Positions 12,068 to 27,348 of a stretch of 64,000 bases of DNA are shown here, in pieces. The notes under the pieces are model-generated. The model saw only the letters and a list, made by a program, of their open reading frames with translations, was not told the DNA's origin and ran no database searches. The DNA is from Eledone cirrhosa (lineage: Eukaryota > Mollusca > Cephalopoda > Octopoda > Eledonidae). How positions within the stretch are numbered: position 1 is the first letter of the stretch; the number at the start of each line of letters is the position of its first letter. The stretch spans positions 174,639,706 to 174,703,705 of the forward strand of contig OZ024743.1 of NCBI GenBank assembly GCA_964016885.1, given 5' to 3'. The translations under genes and the position numbers were made by a program.

Positions 12068-15000
12068 GTTTTGATATACTGTACCTGTTATATAGGATGT
12101 AGGTAGTCTTTGATATACTGTACCTTTTATATAGGATGTAGGTAGTCTTTGATATACTGTACCTGTTATATAGGATGTAGGTAGTCTTTGAAATACTGTA
12201 CCTATTATATGAGATGTAGGAAGTCTTTGATATACTGTACCTGTTATATAGGATGTAGGTAGTCTTTGATATACTGTACCTGTTAAATAGGATGTAGGTA
12301 GTCTTTGATATACTGTACCTGTTATATAGGATGTAGGTAGTCTTTGATATACTGTACCTGTTACATAGGATGTAGGTAGTCTTTGATATACTGTACCTGT
12401 TATATAGGATGTAGGTAGTCTTTGATATACTGTACCTGTTATATAGGATGTAGGTAGTGTTTGATATACTGTACCTGTTACATAGGATGTATATAGTCTT
12501 TGATATACTGTACCTGTTATATAGGATGTAGGTAGTCTTTGATATACTGTACCTGTTATATAGGATCTAGGTAGTCTTTGATATACTGTACCTGTTATAT
12601 AGGATGTAGGTAGTCTTTGATATACTGTACCTGTTATATAGGATGTAGGTAGTCTTTGATATACTGTACCTGTTACATAGGATGTAGGTAGTCTTTGATA
12701 TACTGTACCTGTTATATATGATGTAGGTAGTCTTTGATATACTGTACCTGTTATATAGTATGTAGGTAGTCTTTGATATACTGTACCTGTTATATAGGAT
12801 GTAGGTAGTCTTTGATATACTGTACCTGTTATATAGGATGTAGGTAGTCTTTGATATACTGTACCTGTTATATAGGATGTAGGTAGTCTTTGATATACTG
12901 TACCTGTTATATAGGATGTAGGTAGTCTTTGATATACTGTACCTGTTATATAGGATGTACGTAGTCTTTGATATACTGTACCTGTTATATGAGATGTAGG
13001 AAGTCTTTGATATACTCTACCTGTTATATAGGATGTAGGTAGTCTTTGATATACTGTACCTGTTATATAGGATGTAGGTAGTCTTTGATATACTGTACCT
13101 GTTATATAGGATGTAGGTAGTCTCTGATATACTGTACCTGTTATATAGGATGTAGGTAGTCTTTGATATACTGTACCTGTTATATAGGATGTAGGTAGTC
13201 TTTGATATACTGTACCTGTTATATAGGATGTAGGTAGTCTTTGATATACTGTACCTGTTATATAGGATGTGGGTAGTCTTTGATATACTGTACCTGTTAT
13301 ATAGGATGTACGTTGTCTTTGATATACTCTACCTGTTATATGAGATGTAGGAAGTCTTTGATATACTCTACCTGTTATATAGGATGTAGGTAGTCTTTGA
13401 TATACTGTACCTGTTATATAGGATGTAGGTAGTCTTTGATATACTGTACCTGTTATATAGGATGTAGGTAGTCTTTGATATACTGTACCTGTTATATAGG
13501 ATGTAGGTAGTCTTTGATATACTGTACCTGTTATATAGGATGTAGGTAGTCTTTGATATACTGTACCTGTTATATAGGATGTAGGTAGTCTTTGAAATAC
13601 TGTACTTATTATATGAGATGTAGGAAGTCTTTGATATACTGTACCTGTTATATAGAATGTATGTAGTCTTTGGTATACCGTACCTGTTACATAGGATGTA
13701 GGTAGTCTTTGATATACTGTACCTGTTATATAGGATGTAGGTAGTCTTTGATATACTGTACCTGTTATATAGGATGTAGGTAGTCTTTGATATACTGTAC
13801 CTATTATATAGGATGTAGGTAGTCTTTGATATACTGTACCTGTTATATAGGATGTAGGTAGTCTTTGATATACTGTACCTGTTATATAGGATGTAGGTAG
13901 TCTTTGATATACTGTACCTGTTATATAGGATGTAGGTAGTCTTTGATATACTGTACCTGTTACATAGGATGTAGGTAGTCTTTGATATACTGTACCTGTT
14001 ATATAGGATGTAGGTAGTCTTTGATATACTGTACCTGTTATATAGGATGTAGGTAGTCTTTGATATACTGTACCTGTTATATAGGATGTAGGTAGTCTTT
14101 GATATACTGTACTTGTTATATAGGATGTAGGTAGTCTTTGATATACTGTACCTATTATATGAGATGTAGGAAGTCTTTGATATACTGTACCTGTTATATA
14201 GGATGTAGGTAGTCTTTGATATACTGTACCTGTTATACAGGATGTAGGTAGTCTTTGATATACTGTACCTGTTAAATAGGATGTAGGTAGTCTTTGATAT
14301 ACTGTACCTGTTATATAGGATGTAGGTAGTCTTTGATATACTGTACCTGTTATATAGGATGTAGGTAGTCTTTGATATACTGTACCTGTTATATAGGATG
14401 TAGGTAGTCTTTGATATACTGTACCTGTTATATATGATGTAGGTAGTCTTTGATATACTGTACCTGTTATATAGGATGTATGTAGTCTTTGATATACTGT
14501 ACCTGTTATATAGGATGTAGGTAGTCTTTGATATACTGTACCTGTTATATAGGATGTAGGTAGTCTTTGATATACCGTACCTGTTATATAGGATGTAGGT
14601 AGTCTTTGATATACTGTACCTGTTATATAGGATGTAGGTAGTCTTTGATATACTGTACCTGTTATATAGGTTGTAGGTAGTGTTTGATATACTGTACCTG
14701 TTACATAGGATGTATGTAGTCTTTGATATACTGTACCTGTTATATAGGATGTAGGTAGTCTTTGATATACTGTACCTGTTATATAGGATGTAGGTAGTCT
14801 TTGATATACTGTACCTGTTATATAGGATGTAGGTAGTGTTTGATATACTGTACCTGTTATATAGGATGTAGGTAGTCTTTGATATACTGTACATGTTATA
14901 TAGGATGTAGGTAGTCTTTGATATACTGTACCTGTTATATAGGATGTAGGTAGTCTTTGATATACTGTACCTGTTATATAGGATGTAGGTAGTCTTTGAT

Positions 15001-16862
15001 ATACTGTACCTATTATATGAGATGTAGGAAGTCTTTGATATACTCTACCTGTTATATAGGATGTAGGTAGTCTTTGATATACTGTACCTGTTATACAGGA
15101 TGTAGGTAGTCTTTGATATACTGTACCTGTTAAATAGGATGTAGGTAGTCTTTGATATACTGTACCTGTTATATAGGATGTAGGTAGTCTTTGATATACT
15201 GTACCTGTTATATAGGATGTAGGTAGTCTTTGATATACTGTACCTGTTATATAGGATGTAGGTAGTCTTTGATATACTGTACCTGTTATATATGATGTAG
15301 GTAGTCTTTGATATACTGTACCTGTTATATAGGATGTATGTAGTCTTTGATATACTGTACCTGTTATATAGGATGTAGGTAGTCTTTGATATACTGTACC
15401 TGTTATATAAGATGTAGGTAGTCTTTGATATACTGTACCTGTTATATAGGATGTAGGTAGTCTTTGATATACTGTACCTGTTATATAGGATGTAGGTAGT
15501 CTTTGATATACTGTACCTGTTATATAGGTTGTAGGTAGTGTTTGATATACTGTACCTGTTACATAGGATGCATGTAGTCTTTGATATACTGTACCTGTTA
15601 TATAGGATGTAGGTAGTCTTTGATATACTGTACCTGTTATATAGGATGTAGGTAGTCTTTGATATACTGTACCTGTTATATAGGATGTAGGTAGTCTTTG
15701 ATATACTGTACCTGTTATATAGGATGTAGGTAGTCTTTGAAATACTGTACCTATTATATGAGATGTAGGAAGTCTTTGATATACTGTACCTGTTATATAG
15801 GATGTAGGTAGTCTTTGATATACTGTACCTGTCATATAGGATGTAGGTAGTCTTTGATATACTGTACATGTTAAATAGGATGTAAGTAGTCGTTGATATA
15901 CTGTAGCTGTTATATAGGATGTAGGTAGTCTTTGATATACTGTACCTGTTATATAGGATGTAGGTAGTCTTTGATATACTGTACCTGTTATATAGGATGT
16001 AGGTAGTCTTTGATATACTGTACCTGTTATATAGGATGTAGGTAGTCTTTGATATACTGTACCTGTTATATATGATGTAGGTAGTCTTTGATATACTGTA
16101 CCTGTTACATAGGATGTAGGTAGTCTTTGATATACTGTACCTGTTATATAGGATGTATGTAGTCTTTGGTATACTGTACCTGTTACATAGGATGTAGGTA
16201 GTCTTTGATATACTGTACCTGTTATATAGGATGTAGGTAGTTTTGATATACTGTACCTGTTATATAGGATGTAGGTAGTCTTTGATATACTGTACCTTTT
16301 ATATAGGATGTAGGTAGTCTTTGATATACTGTACCTGTTATATAGGATGTAGGTAGTCTTTGAAATACTGTACCTATTATATGAGATGTAGGAAGTCTTT
16401 GATATACTGTACCTGTTATATAGGATGTAGGTAGTCTTTGATATACTGTACCTGTTATATAGGATGTAGGTAGTCTTTGATATACTGTACATGTTAAATA
16501 GGATGTAGGTAGTCTTTGATATACTGTACCTGTTATATAGGATGTAGGTAGTCTTTGATATACTGTACCTGTTATATAGGATGTAGGTAGTCTTTGATAT
16601 ACTGTACCTGTTGTATAGGATCTAGGTAGTGTTTGATATACTGTACCTGTTATATAGGATGTAGGTAGTCTTTGATATACTGTACCTGTTATATATGATG
16701 TAGGTAGTCTTTGATATACTGTACCTGTTACATAGGATGTAGGTAGTCTTTGATATACTGTACCTGTTATATAGGATGTATGTAGTCTTTGGTATACTGT
16801 ACCTGTTACATAGGATGTAGGTAGTCTTTGATATACTGTACCTGTTATATAGGATGTAGGTA
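12068..16862. repeat. Block C higher-order repeat, copy 1 (4,795 bp)
   Basis: The period is 4,795 bp, that is 123 monomers with two 1-bp deletions (38-bp monomers at about 12068 and 16240). Landmarks repeated at +4,795 include TTGTATAGGATCTAGG (11816 to 16611), the TAGTCGTTG / CTGTAGCTG pair (about 15887 to 20682), TACTCTACC series, a TCTCTGATA variant and a GGATGCATG variant. The last 623 bp (16240-16862) is a module that copy 2 does not carry to its own end. Confidence 0.88.
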
Positions 16863-19800
16863 GTTTTGATATACTGTACCTGTTATATAGGATGTAGGTA
16901 GTCTTTGATATACTGTACCTTTTATATAGGATGTAGGTAGTCTTTGATATACTGTACCTGTTATATAGGATGTAGGTAGTCTTTGAAATACTGTACCTAT
17001 TATATGAGATGTAGGAAGTCTTTGATATACTGTACCTGTTATATAGGATGTAGGTAGTCTTTGATATACTGTACCTGTTAAATAGGATGTAGGTAGTCTT
17101 TGATATACTGTACCTGTTATATAGGATGTAGGTAGTCTTTGATATACTGTACCTGTTACATAGGATGTAGGTAGTCTTTGATATACTGTACCTGTTATAT
17201 AGGATGTAGGTAGTCTTTGATATACTGTACCTGTTATATAGGATGTAGGTAGTGTTTGATATACTGTACCTGTTACATAGGATGTATATAGTCTTTGATA
17301 TACTGTACCTGTTATATAGGATGTAGGTAGTCTTTGATATACTGTACCTGTTATATAGGATCTAGGTAGTCTTTGATATACTGTACCTGTTATATAGGAT
17401 GTAGGTAGTCTTTGATATACTGTACCTGTTATATAGGATGTAGGTAGTCTTTGATATACTGTACCTGTTACATAGGATGTAGGTAGTCTTTGATATACTG
17501 TACCTGTTATATATGATGTAGGTAGTCTTTGATATACTGTACCTGTTATATAGTATGTAGGTAGTCTTTGATATACTGTACCTGTTATATAGGATGTAGG
17601 TAGTCTTTGATATACTGTACCTGTTATATAGGATGTAGGTAGTCTTTGATATACTGTACCTGTTATATAGGATGTAGGTAGTCTTTGATATACTGTACCT
17701 GTTATATAGGATGTAGGTAGTCTTTGATATACTGTACCTGTTATATAGGATGTACGTAGTCTTTGATATACTGTACCTGTTATATGAGATGTAGGAAGTC
17801 TTTGATATACTCTACCTGTTATATAGGATGTAGGTAGTCTTTGATATACTGTACCTGTTATATAGGATGTAGGTAGTCTTTGATATACTGTACCTGTTAT
17901 ATAGGATGTAGGTAGTCTCTGATATACTGTACCTGTTATATAGGATGTAGGTAGTCTTTGATATACTGTACCTGTTATATAGGATGTAGGTAGTCCTTGA
18001 TATACTGTACCTGTTATATAGGATGTAGGTAGTCTTTGATATACTGTACCTGTTATATAGGATGTGGGTAGTCTTTGATATACTGTACCTGTTATATAGG
18101 ATGTACGTTGTCTTTGATATACTCTACCTGTTATATGAGATGTAGGAAGTCTTTGATATACTCTACCTGTTATATAGGATGTAGGTAGTCTTTGATATAC
18201 TGTACCTGTTATATAGGATGTAGGTAGTCTTTGATATACTGTACCTGTTATATAGGATGTAGGTAGTCTTTGATATACTGTACCTGTTATATAGCATGTA
18301 GGTAGTCTTTGATATACTGTACCTGTTATATAGGATGTAGGTAGTCTTTGATATACTGTACCTGTTATATAGGATGTAGGTAGTCTTTGAAATACTGTAC
18401 TTATTATATGAGATGTAGGAAGTCTTTGATATACTGTACCTGTTATATAGAATGTATGTAGTCTTTGGTATACCGTACCTGTTACATAGGATGTAGGTAG
18501 TCTTTGATATACTGTACCTGTTATATAGGATGTAGGTAGTCTTTGATATACTGTACCTGTTATATAGGATGTAGGTAGTCTTTGATATACTGTACCTATT
18601 ATATAGGATGTAGGTAGTCTTTGATATACTGTACCTGTTATATAGGATGTAGGTAGTCTTTGATATACTGTACCTGTTATATAGGATGTAGGTAGTCTTT
18701 GATATACTGTACCTGTTATATAGGATGTAGGTAGTCTTTGATATACTGTACCTGTTACATAGGATGTAGGTAGTCTTTGATATACTGTACCTGTTATATA
18801 GGATGTAGGTAGTCTTTGATATACTGTACCTGTTATATAGGATGTAGGTAGTCTTTGATATACTGTACCTGTTATATAGGATGTAGGTAGTCTTTGATAT
18901 ACTGTACTTGTTATATAGGATGTAGGTAGTCTTTGATATACTGTACCTATTATATGAGATGTAGGAAGTCTTTGATATACTGTACCTGTTATATAGGATG
19001 TAGGTAGTCTTTGATATACTGTACCTGTTATACAGGATGTAGGTAGTCTTTGATATACTGTACCTGTTAAATAGGATGTAGGTAGTCTTTGATATACTGT
19101 ACCTGTTATATAGGATGTAGGTAGTCTTTGATATACTGTACCTGTTATATAGGATGTAGGTAGTCTTTGATATACTGTACCTGTTATATAGGATGTAGGT
19201 AGTCTTTGATATACTGTACCTGTTATATATGATGTAGGTAGTCTTTGATATACTGTACCTGTTATATAGGATGTATGTAGTCTTTGATATACTGTACCTG
19301 TTATATAGGATGTAGGTAGTCTTTGATATACTGTACCTGTTATATAGGATGTAGGTAGTCTTTGATATACCGTACCTGTTATATAGGATGTAGGTAGTCT
19401 TTGATATACTGTACCTGTTATATAGGATGTAGGTAGTCTTTGATATACTGTACCTGTTATATAGGTTGTAGGTAGTGTTTGATATACTGTACCTGTTACA
19501 TAGGATGTATGTAGTCTTTGATATACTGTACCTGTTATATAGGATGTAGGTAGTCTTTGATATACTGTACCTGTTATATAGGATGTAGGTAGTCTTTGAT
19601 ATACTGTACCTGTTATATAGGATGTAGGTAGTGTTTGATATACTGTACCTGTTATATAGGATGTAGGTAGTCTTTGATATACTGTACATGTTATATAGGA
19701 TGTAGGTAGTCTTTGATATACTGTACCTGTTATATAGGATGTAGGTAGTCTTTGATATACTGTACCTGTTATATAGGATGTAGGTAGTCTTTGATATACT

Positions 19801-21034
19801 GTACCTATTATATGAGATGTAGGAAGTCTTTGATATACTCTACCTGTTATATAGGATGTAGGTAGTCTTTGATATACTGTACCTGTTATACAGGATGTAG
19901 GTAGTCTTTGATATACTGTACCTGTTAAATAGGATGTAGGTAGTCTTTGATATACTGTACCTGTTATATAGGATGTAGGTAGTCTTTGATATACTGTACC
20001 TGTTATATAGGATGTAGGTAGTCTTTGATATACTGTACCTGTTATATAGGATGTAGGTAGTCTTTGATATACTGTACCTGTTATATATGATGTAGGTAGT
20101 CTTTGATATACTGTACCTGTTATATAGGATGTATGTAGTCTTTGATATACTGTACCTGTTATATAGGATGTAGGTAGTCTTTGATATACTGTACCTGTTA
20201 TATAAGATGTAGGTAGTCTTTGATATACTGTACCTGTTATATAGGATGTAGGTAGTCTTTGATATACTGTACCTGTTATATAGGATGTAGGTAGTCTTTG
20301 ATATACTGTACCTGTTATATAGGTTGTAGGTAGTGTTTGATATACTGTACCTGTTACATAGGATGCATGTAGTCTTTGATATACTGTACCTGTTATATAG
20401 GATGTAGGTAGTCTTTGATATACTGTACCTGTTATATAGGATGTAGGTAGTCTTTGATATACTGTACCTGTTATATAGGATGTAGGTAGTCTTTGATATA
20501 CTGTACCTGTTATATAGGATGTAGGTAGTCTTTGAAATACTGTACCTATTATATGAGATGTAGGAAGTCTTTGATATACTGTACCTGTTATATAGGATGT
20601 AGGTAGTCTTTGATATACTGTACCTGTCATATAGGATGTAGGTAGTCTTTGATATACTGTACATGTTAAATAGGATGTAAGTAGTCGTTGATATACTGTA
20701 GCTGTTATATAGGATGTAGGTAGTCTTTGATATACTGTACCTGTTATATAGGATGTAGGTAGTCTTTGATATACTGTACCTGTTATATAGGATGTAGGTA
20801 GTCTTTGATATACTGTACCTGTTATATAGGATGTAGGTAGTCTTTGATATACTGTACCTGTTATATATGATGTAGGTAGTCTTTGATATACTGTACCTGT
20901 TACATAGGATGTAGGTAGTCTTTGATATACTGTACCTGTTATATAGGATGTATGTAGTCTTTGGTATACTGTACCTGTTACATAGGATGTAGGTAGTCTT
21001 TGATATACTGTACCTGTTATATAGGATGTAGGTA
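16863..21034. repeat. Block C higher-order repeat, copy 2 (4,172 bp)
   Basis: This follows copy 1 at +4,795 until the next 38-bp monomer at about 21035, only 4,172 bp on (107 x 39 - 1). The 623-bp module is therefore present once fewer. Copy-specific substitutions, such as TATAGCATG near 18294 and TAGTCCTTG near 17993, show that the copies are not strictly identical. Confidence 0.87.
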
Positions 21035-24000
21035 GTTTTGATATACTGTACCTGTTATATAGGATGTAGGTAGTCTTTGATATACTGTACCTTTTATATA
21101 GGATGTAGGTAGTCTTTGATATACTGTACCTGTTATATAGGATGTAGGTAGTCTTTGAAATACTGTACCTATTATATGAGATGTAGGAAGTCTTTGATAT
21201 ACTGTACCTGTTATATAGGATGTAGGTAGTCTTTGATATACTGTACCTATTATATGAGATGTAGGAAGTCTTTGATATACTCTACCTGTTATATAGGATG
21301 TAGGTAGTCTTTGATATACTGTACCTGTTACATAGGATGTAGGTAGTCTTTGATATACTGTACCTGTTAAATAGGATGTAGGTAGTCTTTGATATACTGT
21401 ACCTGTTATATAGGATGTAGGTAGTGTTTGATATACTGTACCTGTTACATAGGATGTATATAGTCTTTGATATACTGTACCTGTTATATAGGATGTAGGT
21501 AGTCTTTGATATACTGTACCTGTTATATAGGATCTAGGTAGTCTTTGATATACTGTACCTGTTATATAGGATGTAGGTAGTCTTTGATATACTGTACCTG
21601 TTATATAGGATGTAGGTAGTCTTTGATATACTGTACCTGTTACATAGGATGTAGGTAGTCTTTGATATACTGTACCTGTTATATATGATGTAGGTAGTCT
21701 TTGATATACTGTACCTGTTATATAGTATGTAGGTAGTCTTTGATATACTGTACCTGTTATATAGGATGTAGGTAGTCTTTGATATACTGTACCTGTTATA
21801 TAGGATGTAGGTAGTCTTTGATATACTGTACCTGTTATATAGGATGTAGGTAGTCTTTGATATACTGTACCTGTTATATAGGATGTAGGTAGTCTTTGAT
21901 ATACTGTACCTGTTATATAGGATGTACGTAGTCTTTGATATACTGTACCTGTTATATGAGATGTAGGAAGTCTTTGATATACTCTACCTGTTATATAGGA
22001 TGTAGGTAGTCTTTGATATACTGTACCTGTTATATAGGATGTAGGTAGTCTTTGATATACTGTACCTGTTATATAGGATGTAGGTAGTCTCTGATATACT
22101 GTACCTGTTATATAGGATGTAGGTAGTCTTTGATATACTGTACCTGTTATATAGGATGTAGGTAGTCTTTGATATACTGTACCTGTTATATAGGATGTAG
22201 GTAGTCTTTGATATACTGTACCTGTTATATAGGATGTGGGTAGTCTTTGATATACTGTACCTGTTATATAGGATGTACGTTGTCTTTGATATACTCTACC
22301 TGTTATATGAGATGTAGGAAGTCTTTGATATACTCTACCTGTTATATAGGATGTAGGTAATCTTTGATATACTGTACCTGTTATATAGGATGTAGGTAGT
22401 CTTTGATATACTGTACCTGTTATATAGGATGTAGGTAGTCTTTGATATACTGTACCTGTTATATAGGATGTAGGTAGTCTTTGATATACTGTACCTGTTA
22501 TATAGGATGTAGGTAGTCTTTGATATACTGTACCTGTTATATAGGATGTAGGTAGTCTTTGAAATACTGTACTTATTATATGAGATGTAGGAAGTCTTTG
22601 ATATACTGTACCTGTTATATAGAATGTATGTAGTCTTTGGTATACCGTACCTGTTACATAGGATGTAGGTAGTCTTTGATATACTGTACCTGTTATATAG
22701 GATGTAGGTAGTCTTTGATATACTGTACCTGTTATATAGGATGTAGGTAGTCTTTGATATACTGTACCTATTATATAGGATGTAGGTAGTCTTTGATATA
22801 CTGTACCTGTTATATAGGATGTAGGTAGTCTTTGATATACTGTACCTGTTATATAGGATGTAGGTAGTCTTTGATATACTGTACCTGTTATATAGGATGT
22901 AGGTAGTCTTTGATATACTGTACCTGTTACATAGGATGTAGGTAGTCTTTGATATACTGTACCTGTTATATAGGATGTAGGTAGTCTTTGATATACTGTA
23001 CCTGTTATATAGGATGTAGGTAGTCTTTGATATACTGTACCTGTTATATAGGATGTAGGTAGTCTTTGATATACTGTACCTGTTATATAGGATGTAGGTA
23101 GTCTTTGATATACTGTACCTATTATATGAGATGTAGGAAGTCTTTGATATACTGTACCTGTTATATAGGATGTAGGTAGTCTTTGATATACTGTACCTGT
23201 TATACAGGATGTAGGTAGTCTTTGATATACTGTACCTGTTAAATAGGATGTAGGTAGTCTTTGATATACTGTACCTGTTATATAGGATGTAGGTAGTCTT
23301 TGATATACTGTACCTGTTATATAGGATGTAGGTAGTCTTTGATATACTGTACCTGTTATATAGGATGTAGGTAGTCTTTGATATACTGTACCTGTTATAT
23401 ATGATGTAGGTAGTCTTTGATATACTGTACCTGTTATATAGGATGTATGTAGTCTTTGATATACTGTACCTGTTATATAGGATGTAGGTAGTCTTTGATA
23501 TACTGTACCTGTTATATAGGATGTAGGTAGTCTTTGATATACCGTACCTGTTATATAGGATGTAGGTAGTCTTTGATATACTGTACCTGTTATATAGGAT
23601 GTAGGTAGTCTTTGATATACTGTACCTGTTATATAGGTTGTAGGTAGTGTTTGATATACTGTACCTGTTACATAGGATGTATGTAGTCTTTGATATACTG
23701 TACCTGTTATATAGGATGTAGGTAGTCTTTGATATACTGTACCTGTTATATAGGATGTAGGTAGTCTTTGATATACTGTACCTGTTATATAGGATGTAGG
23801 TAGTGTTTGATATACTGTACCTGTTATATAGGATGTAGGTAGTCTTTGATATACTGTACATGTTATATAGGATGTAGGTAGTCTTTGATATACTGTACCT
23901 GTTATATAGGATGTAGGTAGTCTTTGATATACTGTACCTGTTATATAGGATGTAGGTAGTCTTTGATATACTGTACCTATTATATGAGATGTAGGAAGTC

Positions 24001-24895
24001 TTTGATATACTCTACCTGTTATATAGGATGTAGGTAGTCTTTGATATACTGTACCTGTTATACAGGATGTAGGTAGTCTTTGATATACTGTACCTGTTAA
24101 ATAGGATGTAGGTAGTCTTTGATATACTGTACCTGTTATATAGGATGTAGGTAGTCTTTGATATACTGTACCTGTTATATAGGATGTAGGTAGTCTTTGA
24201 TATACTGTACCTGTTATATAGGATGTAGGTAGTCTTTGATATACTGTACCTGTTATATATGATGTAGGTAGTCTTTGATATACTGTACCTGTTATATAGG
24301 ATGTATGTAGTCTTTGATATACTGTACCTGTTATATAGGATGTAGGTAGTCTTTGATATACTGTACCTGTTATATAAGATGTAGGTAGTCTTTGATATAC
24401 TGTACCTGTTATATAGGATGTAGGTAGTCTTTGATATACTGTACCTGTTATATAGGATGTAGGTAGTCTTTGATATACTGTACCTGTTATATAGGTTGTA
24501 GGTAGTGTTTGATATACTGTACCTGTTACATAGGATGCATGTAGTCTTTGATATACTGTACCTGTTATATAGGATGTAGGTAGTCTTTCATATACTGTAC
24601 CTGTTATATAGGATGTAGGTAGTCTTTGATATACTGTACCTGTTATATAGGATGTAGGTAGTGTTTGATATACTGTACCTGTTACATAGGATGTATGTAG
24701 TCTTTGATATACTGTACCTGTTACATAGGATGTAGGTAGTCTTTGATATACTGTACCTGTTATATAGGATGTAGGTAGTCTTTGATATACTGTACCTGTT
24801 ATATAGGATGTAGGTAGTCTTTGATATACTGTACCTGTTATATAGGATGTAGGTAGTCTTTGATATACTGTACCTGTTATATAGGATGTAGGTAG
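21035..24895. repeat. Block C higher-order repeat, rearranged copy 3
   Basis: Most of the stretch matches copy 2 at +4,172 bp. At about 21230-21400 the landmark order is disturbed. An extra CTATTATATGAG then TACTCTACC monomer pair is followed by TTACATAGG then TTAAATAGG, the reverse of the order in copies 1 and 2. From about 24650 it passes into monomer types shared with 36230-36490 and 60810-61050. A private TAGTCTTTCATA lies at about 24590. Confidence 0.8.
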
Positions 24896-27348
24896 TCTTA
24901 GGATATACTGTACCTGTTATATAGGATGTAGGTAGTCTTTGATATACTGTACCTGTTACATAGGATGTATGTAGTCTTTGATATACTGTACCTGTTATAT
25001 AGGATGTAGGTAGTCTTTGATATACTGTACCTGTTATATAGGATGTAGGTAGTCTTTGATATACTGTACCTGTTATATAGGATGTAGGTAGTCTTTGCTA
25101 TACTGTACCTGTTATATAGGATGTAGGTAGTCTTTGATATACTGTACCTGTTATATAGGATGTAGGTAGTCTTTGATATACTGTACCTGTTACATAGGAT
25201 GTAGGTAGTCTTTGATATACTGTACCTGTTATATATGATGTAGGTAGTCTTTGATATACTGTACCTGTTATATAGTATGTAGGTAGTCTTTGATATACTG
25301 TACCTGTTATATAGGATGTAGGTAGTCTTTGATATACTGTACCTGTTATATAGGATGTAGGTAGTCTTTGATATACTGTACCTGTTATATAGGATGTAGG
25401 TAGTCTTTGATATACTGTACCTGTTATATAGGATGTAGGTAGTCTTTGATATACTGTACCTGTTATATAGGATGTAGGTAGTCTTTGATATACTGTACCT
25501 GTTATATAGGATGTAGGTAGTCTTTGATATACTGTACCTGTTATATAGGATGTAGGTAGTCTTTGATATACTGTACCTGTTACATAGGATGTAGGTAGTC
25601 TTTGATATACTGTACCTGTTATATAGGATGTCGCTAGTCTTTGATATACTGTACCTGTTATATAGGATGTAGGTAGTCTTTGATATACTATACCTGTTAT
25701 ATAGGATGTAGTCTTTGATATACTGTACCTGTTATATAGGATGTAGGTAGTCTTTGATATACTGTACCTGTTATATGAGATGTAGGAAGTCTTTGATATA
25801 CTGTACTTGTTATATAGGATGTAGGTAGTCCTTGATATACTGTACCTGTTATATAGGATGTAGGTAGTCTTTGATATACTGTACCTGTTATATAGGATGT
25901 AGGTAGTCTTTGATATACTGTACCTGTTATATAGGATGTAGGTAGTCTTTGATATACTGTACCTGTTATATAGGATGTAGGTAGTCTTTGATATACTGTA
26001 CCTGTTATATAGGATGTAGGTAGTCTTTGATATACTGTACCTGTTATATATGATGTAGGTAGTCTTTGATATACTGTACCTGTTATATGAGATGTAGGAA
26101 GTCTTTGATATACTGTACCTGTTATATAGGATGTAGGTAGTCTTTGATATACTGTACCTGTTATATAGGATGTAGGTAGTGTTTGATATACTGTACCTGT
26201 TACATAGGATGTATGTAGTCTTTGATATACTGTACCTGTTATATAGGATGTAGGTAGTCTTTGATATACTGTACCTGTTATATAGGATGTAGGTAGTCTT
26301 TGATATACTGTACCTGTTATATAGGATGTAGGTTGTCTTTGATATACTGTACCTGTTATATAGGATGTAGGTAGTCTTTGATATACTGTACCTGTTACAT
26401 AGGATGTAGGTAGTCTTTGATATACTGTACCTGTTATATATGATGTAGGTAGTCTTTGATATACTGTACCTGTTATATAGTATGTAGGTAGTCTTTGATA
26501 TACTGTACCTGTTATATAGGATGTAGGTAGTCTTTGATATACTGTACCTGTTATATAGGATGTAGGTAGTCTTTGATATACTGTACCTGTTATATAGGAT
26601 GTAGGTAGTCTTTGATATACTGTACCTTTTATATAGGATGTAGGTAGTCTTTGATATACTGTATCTGTTATATAGGATGTAGGTAGTCTTTGATATACTG
26701 TACCTGTTATATAGGATGTAGGTAGTCTTTGATATACTGTACCTTTTATATAGGATGTAGGTAGTCTTTGATATACTGTACCTGTTATATAGGATGTAGG
26801 TAGTCTTTGATATACTGTACCTGTTATATGAGATATAGGAAGTCTTTGATATACTGTACCTGTTATATAGGATGTCGGTAGTCTTTGATATACTGTACCT
26901 GTTATATGAGATGTAGGAAGTCTTTGATATACTGTACCTGTTATATAGGATGTAGGTAGTCTTTGATATACTGTACCTGTTAAATAGGATGTAGGTAGTC
27001 TTTGATATACTGTACCTGTTATATAGGATGTAGGTAGTCTTTGATATACTGTACCTGTTATATGGGATGTCGGTAGTCTTTGATATACTGTACCTGTTAT
27101 ATAGGATGTAGGTAGTCTTTGATATACTGTACCTGTTATATATGATGTAGGTAGTCTTTGATATACTGTACCAGTTATATAGGATGTATGTAGTCTTTGA
27201 TATACTGTACCTGTTATATAGGATGTAGGTAGTCTTTGATATACTGTACCTGTTATATAGGATGTAGGTAGTCTTTGATATACTGTACATGTTATATAGG
27301 ATGTCGGTAGTCTTTGATATACTGTACCTGTTATATAGGATGTAGGTA
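24896..27348. repeat. Block D: transition mosaic
   Basis: It opens with the first of three 40-bp monomers (TCTTAGGATA at 24896). It holds the first 35-bp monomer (about 25706) and a run close to consensus, then ends in variants typical of block E: ATATATGATG, TAGTATG, TACCTTTTATATAGG, GAGATATAGG, TATGGGATGTCGG and TACCAGTTATATAGG. No simple HOR period was found. A private TGTCGCTAG lies at about 25630. Confidence 0.7.
25676..25745. repeat. 35-bp monomer lineage, GTAGTC subtype (first of 7)
   Basis: The tandem GTAGGTAG (monomer 12-19) has lost one GTAG, giving GGATGTAGTC. The preceding monomer always carries G33A (TACTATACC). Further copies have ATGTAGTC at about 39951, 41039, 46182, 48011, 50152 and 52488. 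The direct 4-bp repeat suggests replication slippage; the linked G33A suggests a single origin followed by amplification. Confidence 0.88.
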
